64,000 nucleotides of DNA from Toxotes chatareus (Eukaryota > Chordata > Actinopteri > Toxotidae), in NCBI GenBank assembly GCA_016801885.1, contig CM028905.1:18391015-18455014 (forward strand), given 5' to 3'. How positions within the stretch are numbered: the first letter of the stretch is position 1; each line of letters begins with the position of its first letter. Under the pieces are notes generated by a model, which was not told the DNA's origin, made no database searches, and worked only from the letters and a program-made list of their open reading frames with translations. A program made the translations under genes and the position numbers. Shown piece after piece: positions 27,499 to 41,999 of the stretch.

Positions 27499-29476
27499 AC
27501 TATGACGCTTTACTATACTATGACGTTTTTTATGACATTTTTGAGGTCAAAACGCTTTTTTTTTTTTTGAGGTCAAAAAATTTTTTTTTTTTGACCGAAA
27601 AAAAAACGCTTATACTACTATGACGTTTTTTATGACATTTTGAGGTCAAAAAATTTTTTGACTTTTTCGAAAAAACGCCTTACTATATACTATGACGTTT
27701 TTTATGACATTTTGAGGTCAAAAAATTTTTTGACTTTTTTTTCCGATTTTGACGCCTTACTATACTATGACGTTTTTTTGATTTTTTTTTTCAAAGGTCA
27801 AAAAATTTTTGACTTTTTTTTGGTCAAAAAACGCCTTTTTTTACTATACTACTATACTATGACGCTTTTTTATGACATTTTGAGGTCAAAAAATTTTTTG
27901 ACTTTTTTTGTCCGAAAAAACGCCTTTACTATATACTATGACGCTTTTTTTATGACATTTTGAGGTCAAAAAAAAATTTGACTTTTTTTTGTCCGATTTT
28001 GACGCCTTTACTATACTATGACGATTTTTTATGACATTTTGAGGTCAAAAAATTTTTGACTTTTTTTTCCGAAAAAAACGCCTTTACTATACTATGATAC
28101 TTTTTTTTTTGACATTTTTTGAGGTCAAAAAATTTTGACTTTTTTTGACCGATTTTCAAAAAAACGCCTTACTATACTATGATGACGTTTTTTGATTTTT
28201 GAGGTCAAAAAAATTTTGACTTTTTTTTGTCCGAAAAACGCCTTTATACTATATGACGCTTTTTTATGACATTTTGAGGTCAAAAATTTTTTGACTTTTT
28301 GTTCGAAAAAACGCCTATACTATACTATGACGCTTTTTTTGAGGTCAAAACATTTTGAGGTTTTTTGTCAAAAAAATTTATACTATGACTTTTTTTGACA
28401 TTTTGAGGTCAAAAAATTTTTGACTATACTATGACGCCATTTTATACTATGACGTTTTTTATGACATTTTGAGGTCAAAAATTTTTGACTTTTTTGTCCG
28501 AAAAAAACGCCTTTTACTATACTATGACGCTTTTTTTATGACATTTTGAGGTCAAAAAAAATTTTTGACTTTTTTGTTCCGATTTTGACGCGCCATACTA
28601 TATACTATGACGCTTTTTATGACATTTTGAGGTCAAAAAATTTTTGACTTTTTTTTTTGAAAAACGCCGCTATACTTTTACTATGATGTTTTTTTTGACA
28701 TTTTGATTTCAAAAAATGACATTTTGAGGTTTTTTTTTTGACTTTTGAATTTTGACGCCTTACTACTATACTATGATCGCTTTTTATGACATTTTGAGGT
28801 CAAAAAAAATTTTGACTTTTTTTGTTCGAAAAACGCCTTACTATACTATGACGCTTTTTTATGACATTTTGAGGTCAAAAAAATTTTTTTGACTTTTTTT
28901 GGTTTCAAAACGCCTACTATACTATGACGTTTTTTATGACATTTTGAGGTCAAAAAATTTTTTGACTTTTTTGTCGAAAAAAACCTTTACTATACTATGA
29001 CGCTTTTTTTTATGACATTTTGAGGTCAAAAAAAAATTTTGACTTTTTTTTGTTCGATTTTAACGCTTTTTATACTATACTATTTTTTTTATGACATTTT
29101 GAGGTCAAAAAAAATTTTTGACTTTTTTTCAAAAATTTTGACGCCTTTTTTGACTATACTATGACGATTGACATTTTGAGGTCAAAAAAATTTGACTTTT
29201 TTGTTTTTTTACTATACTATGATTTTTTTTATGACATTTTGAGGTCAAAAATTTTTGACTTTTTGTCCTATAAAACGCCTTACTATACTATGATCGCTTT
29301 TTGATGATTTTGAGGTCAAAAAATTTTTGACTTTTTTGTCGAAAAACGCCTTACTATACTATGACGTTTTTTTTATGACATTTTGAGGTCAAAAAAATTT
29401 TGACTTTTTTTTTCCGATTTTGACGCCTTTTATACTATACTATGACGTTTTTTATGACATTTTGAGGTCAAAAAAA

Positions 29477-29500
29477 TTTTTTTTTTTTTTTTTTTTTTTT
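29477..29500 (+). repeat. 24-base T-run inside a degenerate unit
   Basis: Box C of this unit runs into 24 consecutive T and then GCGCATAC. The GAC, the GTCC tetramer and the A-run before CGCC are lost. It is the longest homopolymer I saw in the window. Other long T-runs lie at 27478-27498 (21) and 17749-17765 (17), all in the disordered core. Confidence 0.9.
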
Positions 29501-32500
29501 GCGCATACTATACTATGACGTTTTTTATGACATTTTGAGGTCAAAAAATTTTTTTTTTTTTTCGAAAAACGCCTTTACTATACTATGACGACGCTTTTTA
29601 TGACATTTTGAGGTCAAAAAATTTTTGACTTTTTTTTTTTTGTTTTGAAACCTTTACTATACTATGACGCTTTTTATGACATTTTTGAGGTCAAAAAAAA
29701 TTTTGACTTTTTTGTTCGAAAAAACGCCTTACTATACTATGACGCTTTTATGACATTTTGAGGTCAAAAAATTTTTGACTTTTTTGTCAAAAACGCGCTT
29801 TTATATACTATGACGTTTTTTATGACATTTTGAGGTCAAAAATTTTTGACTTTTTTTTTCCGAAAAAACGCGCATACTATACTATGATGACGTTTTGATG
29901 ACATTTTTGAGGTCAAAAAAAAATTTGACTTTTTTTTCGAAAAAAACGCGCCTTACTATACTATGACGCTTTTTTTTTATGACATTTTGAGGTCAAAAAA
30001 ATTTTTGACTTTTTTTGTCCGATTTTTTGACGCCTTACTATACTATGACGTTTTTTATGACATTTTGAGGTCAAAAAATTTTTTTGACTTTTTTTGGTCG
30101 AAAAAACGCATACTACTACTATGACGCTTTTATGACATTTTTGAGGTCAAAAAATTTTTGACTTTTTGTTCACGCCTTTACTATACTATGACGCTTTTTT
30201 TGACATTTTGAGGTCAAAAATTTTTTTGACTTTTTTGACGCCGAATAATGACGCCTTTTATGACATTTTGAGGTCTAAAAAATATGACTTTTTTTTTTGA
30301 CATTTTGAGGTCATAAATTTGAGGTCAAAAAAAATTTTTTTGTTTAAAAAACGCCATACTATACTATGATGACGCTTTTATGACATTTTGAGGTCAAAAA
30401 AAATTTGACTTTTTTTTTTTTGAAACGCTACTATATATACTATGACGTTTTTTTGACATTTTTTGAGGTCAAAAAAATTTTTGACTTTTTTTCCCGAAAA
30501 ACGACGCCTTACTATATACTATGACGCTTTTTATGACATTTTGAGGTCAAAAAAATTTTTGACTTTTTTTTTTAAAAACGCCTTACTATACTATGACGTT
30601 TTTTGATGATTTTGAGGTCAAAAAAAATTTTGACTTTTTTTTCCGAAAAACGCCATACTATACTATGACGCTTTTATGATGATTTTGAGGTCAAAAAAAA
30701 TTTTTGACTTTTTTGGCCGAAAAACGCCTTACTATACTATGACGACGCTTTTATGACATTTTGAGGTCAAAAAAAATTTTTGACTTTTTTTGTCGAAAAA
30801 AACGCCTTACTATACTATGACGTTTTTTTTATGACATTTTGAGGTCAAAAAAATTTTTTTTTGTCCGAAAAAACGCCATTTACTTGTGACGATTTTTATG
30901 ACATTTTGAGGTCAAAAAATTTTACTATTTTGTCCGAAAAACGCCTTTTACTATGACGTTTTTTATGATTTTGAGGTCAAAAAATTTTTTTGACTTTTTT
31001 TTTTCCGAAAAAACGCCATACTATACTATGACGTTTTTTTATGACATTTTGAGGTCAAAAAAAATTTTGACTTTTTTGGTCGATTTTGACGCCTTACTAT
31101 ACTATGACGTTTTTTATGACATTTTGAGGTCAAAAAAATTTTTGACTTTTTCGTCCGAAAAAAAAACGCACTATACTATACTATGATGACGCTTTTTATG
31201 ACATTTTGAGGTCAAAAAAATTTTGACTTTTTTTCCCGAAAAAACGCCTATACTATACTATGACGCTTTTTTTTGATTTTTGAGGTCAAAAAAAATTTTG
31301 ACTTTTTTTCAAAAACGCCATTATACGCCGCTTTATACTATGACGACTTTTTTATGACATTTTGAGGTCAAAAATTTTGACTTTTTTGAGGTTTTTTTTT
31401 TTTGACTTTTTTGTGATTTTGACATACTATACTATGACGCTTTTTATGACATTTTGAGGTCAAAAAAATTTTGACTTTTTTTTGTCGAAAAACGACGCCT
31501 TACTATACTACTATGACGCTTTTTATGACATTTTGAGGTCAAAAAAATTTTTGACTTTTTTTGTTCGAAAAAACGACGCTTTACTATACTATGATGACGA
31601 CATTTTGATGACATTTTGAGGTCAAAAAATTTTTGACTTTTTTTGTTCGAAAAACGCCTTTACTATACTATGACGCTTTTTTTATGACATTTTGAGGTCA
31701 AAAAAAATTTGAAAATTTTTTTTTTTGTCGAAAAAAAACGCCTTACTATACTATGACGTTTTTTTTTGACATTTTGAGGTCAAAAAATTTTTTTTGACTT
31801 TTTTGGTCAAAAAAACGACGCTTTACTATACTATGACGCTTTTTTATGACATTTTGAGGTCAAAAAAATTTTTTGACTTTTTTTGTTCGAAAAAAACGCC
31901 TACTATACTATGACGATGACTTTTTTTATGACATTTTGAGGTCAAAAAAAAATTTGACTTTTTTTTCGAAAAAAACGCCTTACTATACTATGACGTTTTT
32001 ATGACATTTTGAGGTCAAAAAAAATTTTTTTTTTTTTTTTTTCCGATTTTGACGCCTTACTATACTATATGACGCTTTTATGACATTTTTGAGGTCAAAA
32101 AAATTTTGACTTTTTTTGTCGAAAAAACGCCTTACTATATACTGACGCTTTTTTATGACATTTTGAGGTCAAAAAAAATTTTGACTTTTTTTTGAAAAAC
32201 GCCTACTATACTATGATGATGTTTTTTTTGAGGTCAAAATTTTTTTGAGGTCAAAAAAATTTTACTTTTTTTTTTATGACATTTTGAGGTCAAAAATTTT
32301 TGACTTTTTTTGAAAAAAAACTATACTATACTATGACGTTTTTGACGACATTTGATGACATTTTGAGGTTTTGGTCGAAAAACGCCTTTTTTACTATGAC
32401 TTTTTTTTTGACATTTTGAGGTCAAAAAAATTTTTTGTTCGATACTATGACGCTATACTATATGACGCTTTTTATGACATTTTGAGGTCAAAAAAAATTT

Positions 32501-35500
32501 TTGACTTTTTTTTGCCGAAAAAAACGCTTTACTATACTATGACGTTTTTTTTTGATGACATTTTGAGGTCAAAAAAAAAATTTTGACTTTTTTGTCCGAA
32601 AAAAACGCCTTTACTATACTATGACGCTTTTTTATGACATTTTGAGGTCAAAAAAAATTTTTTTTTTTTTCCCGAAAAAAACGCCATACTATACTATGAC
32701 GTTTTTTATGACATTTTGAGGTCAAAAAATTTTTGACTTTTTTTTCCCGAAAAAAACGCCATACTATACTATGACGTTTTTTATGACATTTTGAGGTCAA
32801 AAAAATTTTTGACTTTTTTTTCGAAAAAACGCCATACTATACTATGACGTTTTTTTATGACATTTTGAGGTCAAAAAAATTTTTTGACTTTTTTTTCCGA
32901 TTTTGACGCCTTTTACTATACTATGACGCTTTTTTATGACATTTTGAGGTCAAAAAAATTTTTGACTTTTTTTCCGAAAAAACGCCTTACTATACGCTTT
33001 TTATGACATTTTTTAGGTCACAAAATTTGAGGTTTTGTTCAAAAAACGCCTTTACTATGACGTTTTTATGACTTTTTTGAGGTCAAAAAAAACTTTTTGT
33101 CCGAAAAAAAACGCCTTACTATACTATGACGTTTTTTGATGACATTTTGAGGTCAAAAAAATTTTTGACTTTTTGTCCCGAAACGCCTACTATACTATGA
33201 TGATGACTTTTTGACATTTTGAGGTCAAAAAAATTTTTGACTTTTTTTTTTTTTTAAAATTTTGAGGTGACTTTTTTTTTTTACTATACTACTATACTAT
33301 GACGTTTTTTATGACATTTTGAGGTCAAAAAATTTTTTTGACTTTTTTTTTCGAAAAAAACGCCTTACTATACTATGACGTTTTTTTTTATGACATTTTG
33401 AGGTCAAAAAATTTTTGACTTTTTTTGTCCGATTTTGACGCCTTTACTATACTATGACGCTTTTTTATGACATTTTGAGGTCAAAAAAAAAATTTTTGAC
33501 TTTTTTTTTCGAAAAAACGCCTTTACTATACTATGATGACGCTTTTTATGACATTTTGAGGTCAAAAAAATTTTTGACTTTTTTTGTTCGAAAAAACGCC
33601 ATACTATACTATGACGCTTTTTATGATGACATTTGAGGTCAAAAAAATTTTTTTTTTTTTTTTGTCCGAAAAACGCCTTACTATACTATGACGTTTTTTA
33701 TGACATTTTGAGGTCAAAAAATTTTTTGACTTTTTTTGTCCGAAAAACGCCTTACTATACTATGACGTTTTTTTTATGACATTTTGAGGTCAAAAAAACT
33801 TTTTTTGAAAAACGCCATACTATACTATGATGACGCTTTTTATGACATTTTGAGGTCAAAAAATTTTTTTTTTTTTCAAAAACGCCTACTATACTATGAC
33901 GCTTTTTATGACATTTTGAGGTCAAAAAATTTTTTGACTTTTTTTTTGTCCGAAAAAAACGCCTTACTATACTATGACGTTTTTTTATGACATTTTGAGG
34001 TCAAAAATTTTTTGACTTTTTTTTAAAAAAACGCCATACTATATGACGCTTTTTGACGAGGTCTTTTTTTTGACATTTTGAGGTCAAAAAAACTTTGACT
34101 TTTTTGAGGTCAAAAAATTTTGAAAAAACGCCATACTACTACTATGACGTTTTTTATGACATTTTGAGGTCAAAAAAAATTTTTGACTTTTTTTGTTCGA
34201 AAAAACGCCTTTTACTATACTATGACGTTTTTTATGACATTTTGAGGTCAAAAAATTTTTGACTTTTTTTCCCCGAAAAACGCCTACTATATATGACGCT
34301 TTTTATGATGACATTGAGGTCAAAAAAATTTTTGACTTTTTTTGTCCGATTTTGAAAACGCCATACTATACTATGACGTTTTTTATGATATTTTGAGGTC
34401 AAAAATTTTTTTTTTTTTGTCCGAAAAAACGCCTATACTATACTATGACGTTTTTATGACATTTTGAGGTCAAAAAATTTTTGACTTTTTTTTGTCCCGA
34501 TTTTGAAAAACGCTTTACTATACTATGACGTTTTTTATGACATTTTGAGGTCAAAAAAAAATTTTTTGACTTTTTTTTTTTCGAAAAAACGCTATGATAC
34601 TATACTATGATGACGCTTTTTGATGACATTTTGAGGTCAAAAAATTTTTGACTTTTTTTTTTGACTTTTTTCAAAAAACGCCATACTATACTATGACGTT
34701 TTTTATGACATTTTGAGGTCAAAAAAATTTTTGACTTTTTTTGTCCGAAAAACGCCATACTATACTATGACGTTTTTTTGATGACATTTTGAGGTCAAAA
34801 AATTTTTTGACTTTTTTTTCCCGAAAAACGCCTTACTATACTATGACGCTTTTTATGACATTTTGAGGTCAAAAAAAATTTTTGACTTTTTTTGTCCGAA
34901 AAACGCCTTACTATACTATGACGCTTTTTATGATGACATTTTGAGGTCAAAAAAAATTTTTGACTTTTTTTTGTCCGATTTTGACGCCTCTTTACTATAC
35001 TATGACGTTTTTTATGACATTTTGAGGTCAAAAAATTTTTGACTTTTTTTTGTCCGATTTGAAAAACGCCTTACTATACTATGACGCTTTTTTATGACAT
35101 TTTTTTGAGGTCAAAAAATTTTTGACTTTTTTTTGTCCGAAAAAACGCCTTACTATACTATGACGTTTTTTATGACATTTTGAGGTCAAAAAAATTTTTT
35201 GACTTTTTTTCCCGAAAAAACGCCTTACTATACTATGACGCTTTTTTATGACATTTTGAGGTCAAAAAAAATTTTGACTTTTTTGTCCGAAAAACGCCAT
35301 ACTATACTATGACGCTTTTTATGACATTTTGAGGTCAAAAAATTTTTGACTTTTTTTTCCGATTTTGAAAACGCCTACTATACTATGACGCTTTTTATGA
35401 CGTTTTTTATGAAATTTTTTTGGTCAAAAATTTTTTTTTTTTTTGACTTTTTTGGACATTTTTTTTTTGACGCCTTACTATACTATGACGCTTTTTTTAT

Positions 35501-38500
35501 GACATTTTGAGGTCAAAAAAATTTTGACTTTTTTTCGTCCGAAAAACGCCATACTATACTATGACGTTTTTTATGACATTTTGAGGTCAAAAAATTTTTT
35601 TTGACTTTTTTTTGTCCGAAAAAACGCCTATACTACTATACTATGACGCTTTTTTATGACATTTTGAGGTCAAAAAAATTTTGACTTTTTTTTGTCCCGA
35701 AAAAACGCCTTACTATACTATGACGTTTTTTATGACATTTTGAGGTCAAAAAAAAATTTTTGACTTTTTTTTTGCCGAAAAAACGCCTTTACTATACTAT
35801 GACGCTTTTTTATGACATTTTGAGGTCAAAAAAATTTTTTGACTTTTTTTTCGAAAAACGCCTATACTATACTATGACGTTTTTTATGACATTTTGAGGT
35901 CAAAAAATTTTTGACTTTTTTTTGTCCGAAAAAAACGCCTACTATACTATGACGCTTTTTATGACATTTTGAGGTCAAAAAATTTTTGACTTTTTTTGTC
36001 CGAAAAAAACGCCTTTACTATACTATGACTATGACGTTTTTCAAATGACATTTTGAGGTCAAAAATTTTTATGACTTTTTTTTTTTTTGACTTTTTTGTC
36101 CGATTTTGACGCCATACTATACTATGACGTTTTTTATGACATTTTGAGGTCAAAAAATTTTTTGACTTTTTTTGTCCGAAAAAAACGCCTATACTATACT
36201 ATGACGTTTTTTATGACATTTTGAGGTCAAAAAATTTTTGACTTTTTTTTTGTCCGAAAAAACGCCTTACTATACTATGACGTTTTTTATGACATTTTGA
36301 GGTCAAAAAAATTTTTTGACTTTTTTTGTTCGAAAAAACGCCTTTACTATACTATGACGCTTTTTATGACATTTTTGAGGTCAAAAAAATTTTGACTTTT
36401 TTGTCAAAAAAACGCCTTTACTATACTATGACGCTTTTTTATGACATTTTGAGGTCAAAAAATTTTTGACTTTTTTTTTCCGAAAAAACGCCATACTACT
36501 ATACTATGACGCTTTTTATGACATTTTGAGGTCAAAAAAAATTGACTTTTTTGTCAAAAAAAAACGATGACGTTTTTATGACACTATACTATGACGCTTT
36601 TTTATGACATTTTGAGAGGTCAAAAAAATTTTGACTTTTTTTGCCGAAAAAACGCCTTACTATACTATGACGTTTTTTATGACATTTTGAGGTCAAAAAA
36701 ATTTTTGACTTTTTTTGTCCGATTTTGACGCCTTACTATACTATGACGTTTTTTATGACATTTTGAGGTCAAAAAATTTTTTTGACTTTTTTTGTCCGAA
36801 AAAAACGCCATACTATACTATGACGTTTTTTATGACATTTTGAGGTCAAAAAAAATTTTGACTTTTTTTTTCCGAAAAAAACGCCATACTATACTATGAC
36901 GTTTTTTATGACATTTTGAGGTCAAAAAATTTTTTTTGACTTTTTTTTGTCCGAAAAACGCCTTTACTATACTATGACGTTTTTTTATTTTGAGGTCATT
37001 TTTTTGAGGTCAAAATTTTGACTTTTTTTTTGAAATTTTGACGCCAAAATATACTATGACGCTATTTATGACGTTTTTATGACATTTTTTGAGGTCAAAA
37101 AATTTTTGACTTTTTTTGTCCCGAAAAACGCCATACTATACTATGACGCTTTTTATGACATTTTGAGGTCAAAAATTTTTTGACTTTTTTTTCCCGAAAA
37201 AACGCCATACTATACTATGACGATGACGTTTTATGACATTTTGAGGTCAAAAAAAATTTTGACTTTTTTGTCCGATTTTGAAACGCCTTACTATACTACT
37301 ATGACGCTTTTTTATGACATTTTGAGGTCAAAAAAAATTTTTGACTTTTTTTGCCGAAAAACGACGCCTTTACTATACTATGACGTTTTTTATGACATTT
37401 TGAGGTCAAAAAAATTTTTGACTTTTTTTTTTTTGACCGAAAAAAACGCTTTTTTTGTCCAAAAAACGCTACTATACTATGACGTTTTTTTATGACATTT
37501 TGAGGTCAAAAAATTTTTTTGACTTTTTTGTCCGAAAAACGCCTTACTATACTATGACGCTTTTTTATGACATTTTGAGGTCAAAAAATTTTTGACTTTT
37601 TTGTTCGAAAAAACGCCTTACTATACTATGACGCTTTTTATGACATTTTGAGGTCAAAAAAATTTTTGACTTTTTTGTTCGAAAAACGCTCATACTATAC
37701 TATGATGACGCTTTTTATGACATTTTGAGGTCAAAAAATTTTTTGACTTTTTTTGTCCGAAAAAAACGCCTACTATACTATGACGTTTTTTTATGACATT
37801 TTGAGGTCAAAAAAAAATTTTTTGACTTTTTTGTCCGAAAAAACGACGCCTACTATACTATGACGCTTTTTATGACATTTTGAGGTCAAAAAAAATTTTT
37901 TGACTTTTTGTTTTGAAAAACGCCTTTACTATACTATGACGCTTTTTTATGACATTTTGAGGTCAAAAAAAAATTTTTTGACTTTTTTTTGTCCGAAAAA
38001 ACGCCATACTATACTATGACGTTTTTTATGACATTTTGAGGTCAAAAAAATTTTTGACTTTTTTTTTCCGAAACGCGCCTTACTATACTATGACGCTTTT
38101 TATGACATTTTGAGGTCAAAAAATTTTTTTGACTTTTTTGTTCAAAAAACGCCATACTATACTATGACGCTTTTTTATGACATTTTGAGGTCAAAAAATT
38201 TTGACTTTTTTGTCCGAAAAACGCCATACTATACTATGACGCTTTTTTTTGATGACATTTTGAGGTCAAAAAAATTTTTGACTTTTTTTTCCGAAAAAAC
38301 GCCTACTATACTATGATGTTTTTTTTGATGACATTTTGAGGTCAAAAAAATTTTTGACTTTTTTGTTCGAAAAAAACGCCTATACTATACTATGACGACG
38401 TTTTTATGACATTTTGAGGTCAAAAAATTTTTGACTTTTTTTTGTCCGAAAAAAACGCCTTTACTATACTATACTATGACGTTTTTTATGACATTTTGAG

Positions 38501-41500
38501 GTCAAAAAAATTTTTGACTTTTTTTTCCGAAAAAACGCCTATACTATACTATGACGTTTTTTTATGACATTTTGAGGTCAAAAAATTTTTTGACTTTTTT
38601 TTCAAAAACGCCATACTATACTATGACGCTTTTTATGACATTTTGAGGTCAAAAAAATTTTGACTTTTTTTTGTCCGAAAAACGCCTTACTATACTATGA
38701 CGTTTTTTATGACATTTTGAGGTCAAAAAATTTTTGACTTTTTTTTGTTCAAAAAACGCCATACTATACTATGACGCTTTTTTATGACATTTTGAGGTCA
38801 AAAAATTTTTTGACTTTTTTACTATGACGTCCATTTTGAAAAAATTTTTTGACTTTACTATACTATGACGCTTTTTTTTGACATTTTGAGGTCAAAAAAT
38901 TTTTGACTTTTTTGGCCGAAAAAACGCCATACTATACTATGACGACGTTTTTTGACATTTTGAGGTCAAAAAATTTTTTTTGACTTTTTTTTGTTCGAAA
39001 AACGCCTACTATACTATACTATGACGTTTTTTATGACATTTTGAGGTCAAAAAAATTTTGACTTTTTTTTCCGAAAAACGCCTTACTATACTATGACGTT
39101 TTTTATGACATTTTGAGGTCAAAAAAATTTTTGACTTTTTTTTCCGAAAAAACGCCTATACTATACTATGACGCTTTTTTATGACATTTTGAGGTCAAAA
39201 AATTTTTTGACTTTTTGTTCAAAAAAACGCATACTATACTATGACGCTTTTTTATGACATTTTGAGGTCAAAAAATTTTTGACTTTTTTGTCCCGATTTT
39301 GACGCCTTACTATACTATGACGCTTTTTACTATGACGCTTTTTTTGAGGTCAAAAAATTTTTGACTTTTTTGTCCAAAAAAACGCCATACTATACTATGA
39401 CGTTTTTTATGACATTTTGAGGTCAAAAAAATTTTTGACTTTTTTTGTCCGAAAAAAACGCCATACTATACTATGACGCTTTTTTATGACATTTTGAGGT
39501 CAAAAAAATTTTTGACTTTTTGTTCCGATTTTGAAAAACGCTTACTATACTATGACGTTTTTTATGACATTTTGAGGTCAAAAAATTTTTGACTTTTTTG
39601 TCCGAAAAACGCCTTACTATACTATGACGTTTTTATGACATTTTGAGGTCAAAAAATTTTTTTGACTTTTTTTGTCGAAAAACGCCTTACTATACTATAC
39701 TATGACGCTTTTTATGACATTTTGAGGTCAAAAAATTTTTGACTTTTTTTTTGTTCGAAAAAACGCCATACTATACTATGACGTTTTTTTATGACATTTT
39801 GAGGTCAAAAAATTTTTGACTTTTTTGTGTCCGAAAAAACGCCTTACTATACTATGACGTTTTTTATGACATTTTGAGGTCAAAAAATTTTTGACTTTTT
39901 TTTCCCGAAAAACGCCTTTACTATACTATGACGACGTTTTTATGACATTTTGAGGTCAAAAAATTTTTGACTTTTTTTTTCGAAAAAACGCTTATACTAT
40001 ACTATGACGTTTTTTATGACATTTTGAGGTCAAAAAATTTTTTTTTTTCTTTTTTATGACGTTTTTTATGAAAAAAAATTTTTTTGCTTTACTATACTAT
40101 GACGTTTTTTATGATATGACATTTTTGAGGTCAAAAAAATTTTGACTTTTTTTTGTCCGAAAAAAAACGCCTTTACTATACTATGACGCTTTTTTATGAC
40201 ATTTTGAGGTCAAAAAATTTTTTGACTTTTTTTTGTTCAAAAAAACGCCTTTACTATACTATGACGTTTTTTTTATGACATTTTGAGGTCAAAAAATTTT
40301 GACTTTTTTGTCCGAAAAAACGCCTTACTATACTATGACGTTTTTTTTATGACATTTTGAGGTCAAAAAATTTTTTGACTTTTTTGTCCGAAAAAACGCA
40401 TACTATACTATGACGTTTTTTTATGACATTTTGAGGTCAAAAAAATTTTTTGACTTTTTTGTCCGAAAAAACGCCATACTATACTATGACGTTTTTTATG
40501 ACATTTTGAGGTCAAAAAATTTTTGACTTTTTTTGTCCGATTTTTGACGCCTTTATACTATACTATGACGTTTTTTATGACATTTTGAGGTCAAAAAATT
40601 TTTGACTTTTTTGGTCCGATTTTGAAAACGCCTACTATACTATGACGTTTTTTATGACATTTTGAGGTCAAAAAATTTTTGACTTTTTTTGTTCGATTTT
40701 TGACGCCATACTATACTATGACGTTTTTTATGACATTTTGAGGTCAAAAAATTTTTTTGACTTTTTTGTTCGAAAAAACGCCATACTATACTATGACGCT
40801 TTTTATGACATTTTGAGGTCAAAAAATTTTGACTTTTTTTGTCCGAAAAACGCCTTATACTATACTATGACGTTTTTTATGACATTTTGAGGTCAAAAAA
40901 ATTTTTGACTTTTTTTTCGAAAAAACGCCATACTATACTATGACGTTTTTTATGACATTTTGAGGTCAAAAAAATTTTTTTGACTTTTTTGTCCGATTTT
41001 GACGCCATACTATATACTATGACGTTTTTTATGACATTTTGAGGTCAAAAAATTTTTTGACTTTTTTTGTCCGAAAAAAACGCCATACTATACTATGACG
41101 TTTTTTATGACATTTTGAGGTCAAAAACATTTTTGACTTTTTTTGTCCGAAAAAAACGCCTTACTATACTATGACGTTTTTTATGACTTTTTGAGGTCAA
41201 AAAATTTTTTGACTTTTTTGTCCGAAAAACGCCTTTACTATACTATGACGTTTTTTATGACATTTTGAGGTCAAAAAATTTTTTGACTTTTTTGTTCGAA
41301 AAAACGCCATACTATACTATGACGCTTTTTTATGACATTTTGAGGTCAAAAAAATTTTTGACTTTTTTTGTCCGATTTTGAAAACGCCTTACTATACTAT
41401 GACGCTTTTTATGACATTTTGAGGTCAAAAAATTTTTGACTTTTTTTTCCAAAAAAACGCGCCTACTATACTATGACGCTTTTTTTATGACATTTTGAGG

Positions 41501-41723
41501 TCAAAAAATTTTTGACTTTTTTGTCCGAAAAACGCCATACTATACTATGACGCGTTTTTATGACATTTTGAGGTCAAAAAATTTTTTTTTTGACTTTTTT
41601 TGTCAAAAAAAAACGCCATACTATACTATGACGTTTTTTATGACATTTTGAGGTCAAAAAATTTTTGACTTTTTTTTCAAAAAACGCCATACTATACTAT
41701 GACGTTTTTTATGACATTTTGAG

Positions 41724-41741
41724 GTCAAAAAATTTTTTGAC
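41724..41741 (+). repeat. Perfect 18 bp palindrome typical of the central domain
   Basis: GTCAAAAAATTTTTTGAC is its own reverse complement. Close variants with unequal A and T run lengths occur in most GAGGTC units between about 14.2 and 52.5 kb. In the flanks the left arm reads GCCC or GCC in place of GTC, so the outer arms do not pair. The motif follows directly from the central-domain C-to-T change. Confidence 0.85.
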
Positions 41742-41999
41742 TTTTTTTGTCCAAAAACGACGCATACTATACTATGATGACGCTTTTTATGACATTTTGA
41801 GGTCAAAAATTTTGACTTTTTTGTCCCGATTTTGAAACGCCATACTATACTATGACGCTTTTTTATGACATTTTGAGGTCAAAAAAATTTTTTGACTTTT
41901 TTGTTCGAAAAAACGCCATACTATACTATGACGTTTTTTATGACATTTTGAGGTCAAAAAATTTTTGACTTTTTTTTTACGTCCGAAAAACGCCTTACT

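Larger units (their letters stand above)
16930..34140 (+). repeat. Disordered core of the array
   Basis: Within the GAGGTC domain this stretch has the highest density of truncated, duplicated or shuffled units. Clear examples are 16960-17000, 18540-18605, 19120-19220, 21240-21300, 24120-24300, 25940-26240, 28330-28460, 28670-28760, 30235-30330, 32210-32400 and 32990-33110. Pieces of the unit (GAGGTC, ACTATGACG, TTTTTGAC) reappear out of order, but nothing foreign is present. T-runs are longer and unit lengths vary more than on either side. It may be an older, decayed part of the array or a part read or assembled with lower accuracy. Confidence 0.7.

Noticed and set aside
27640..27963. 107-codon plus-strand reading frame
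   Set aside because: Satellite translation with repeated DILRSK and YYDVFYD words, located in the disordered core. No gene-like feature.
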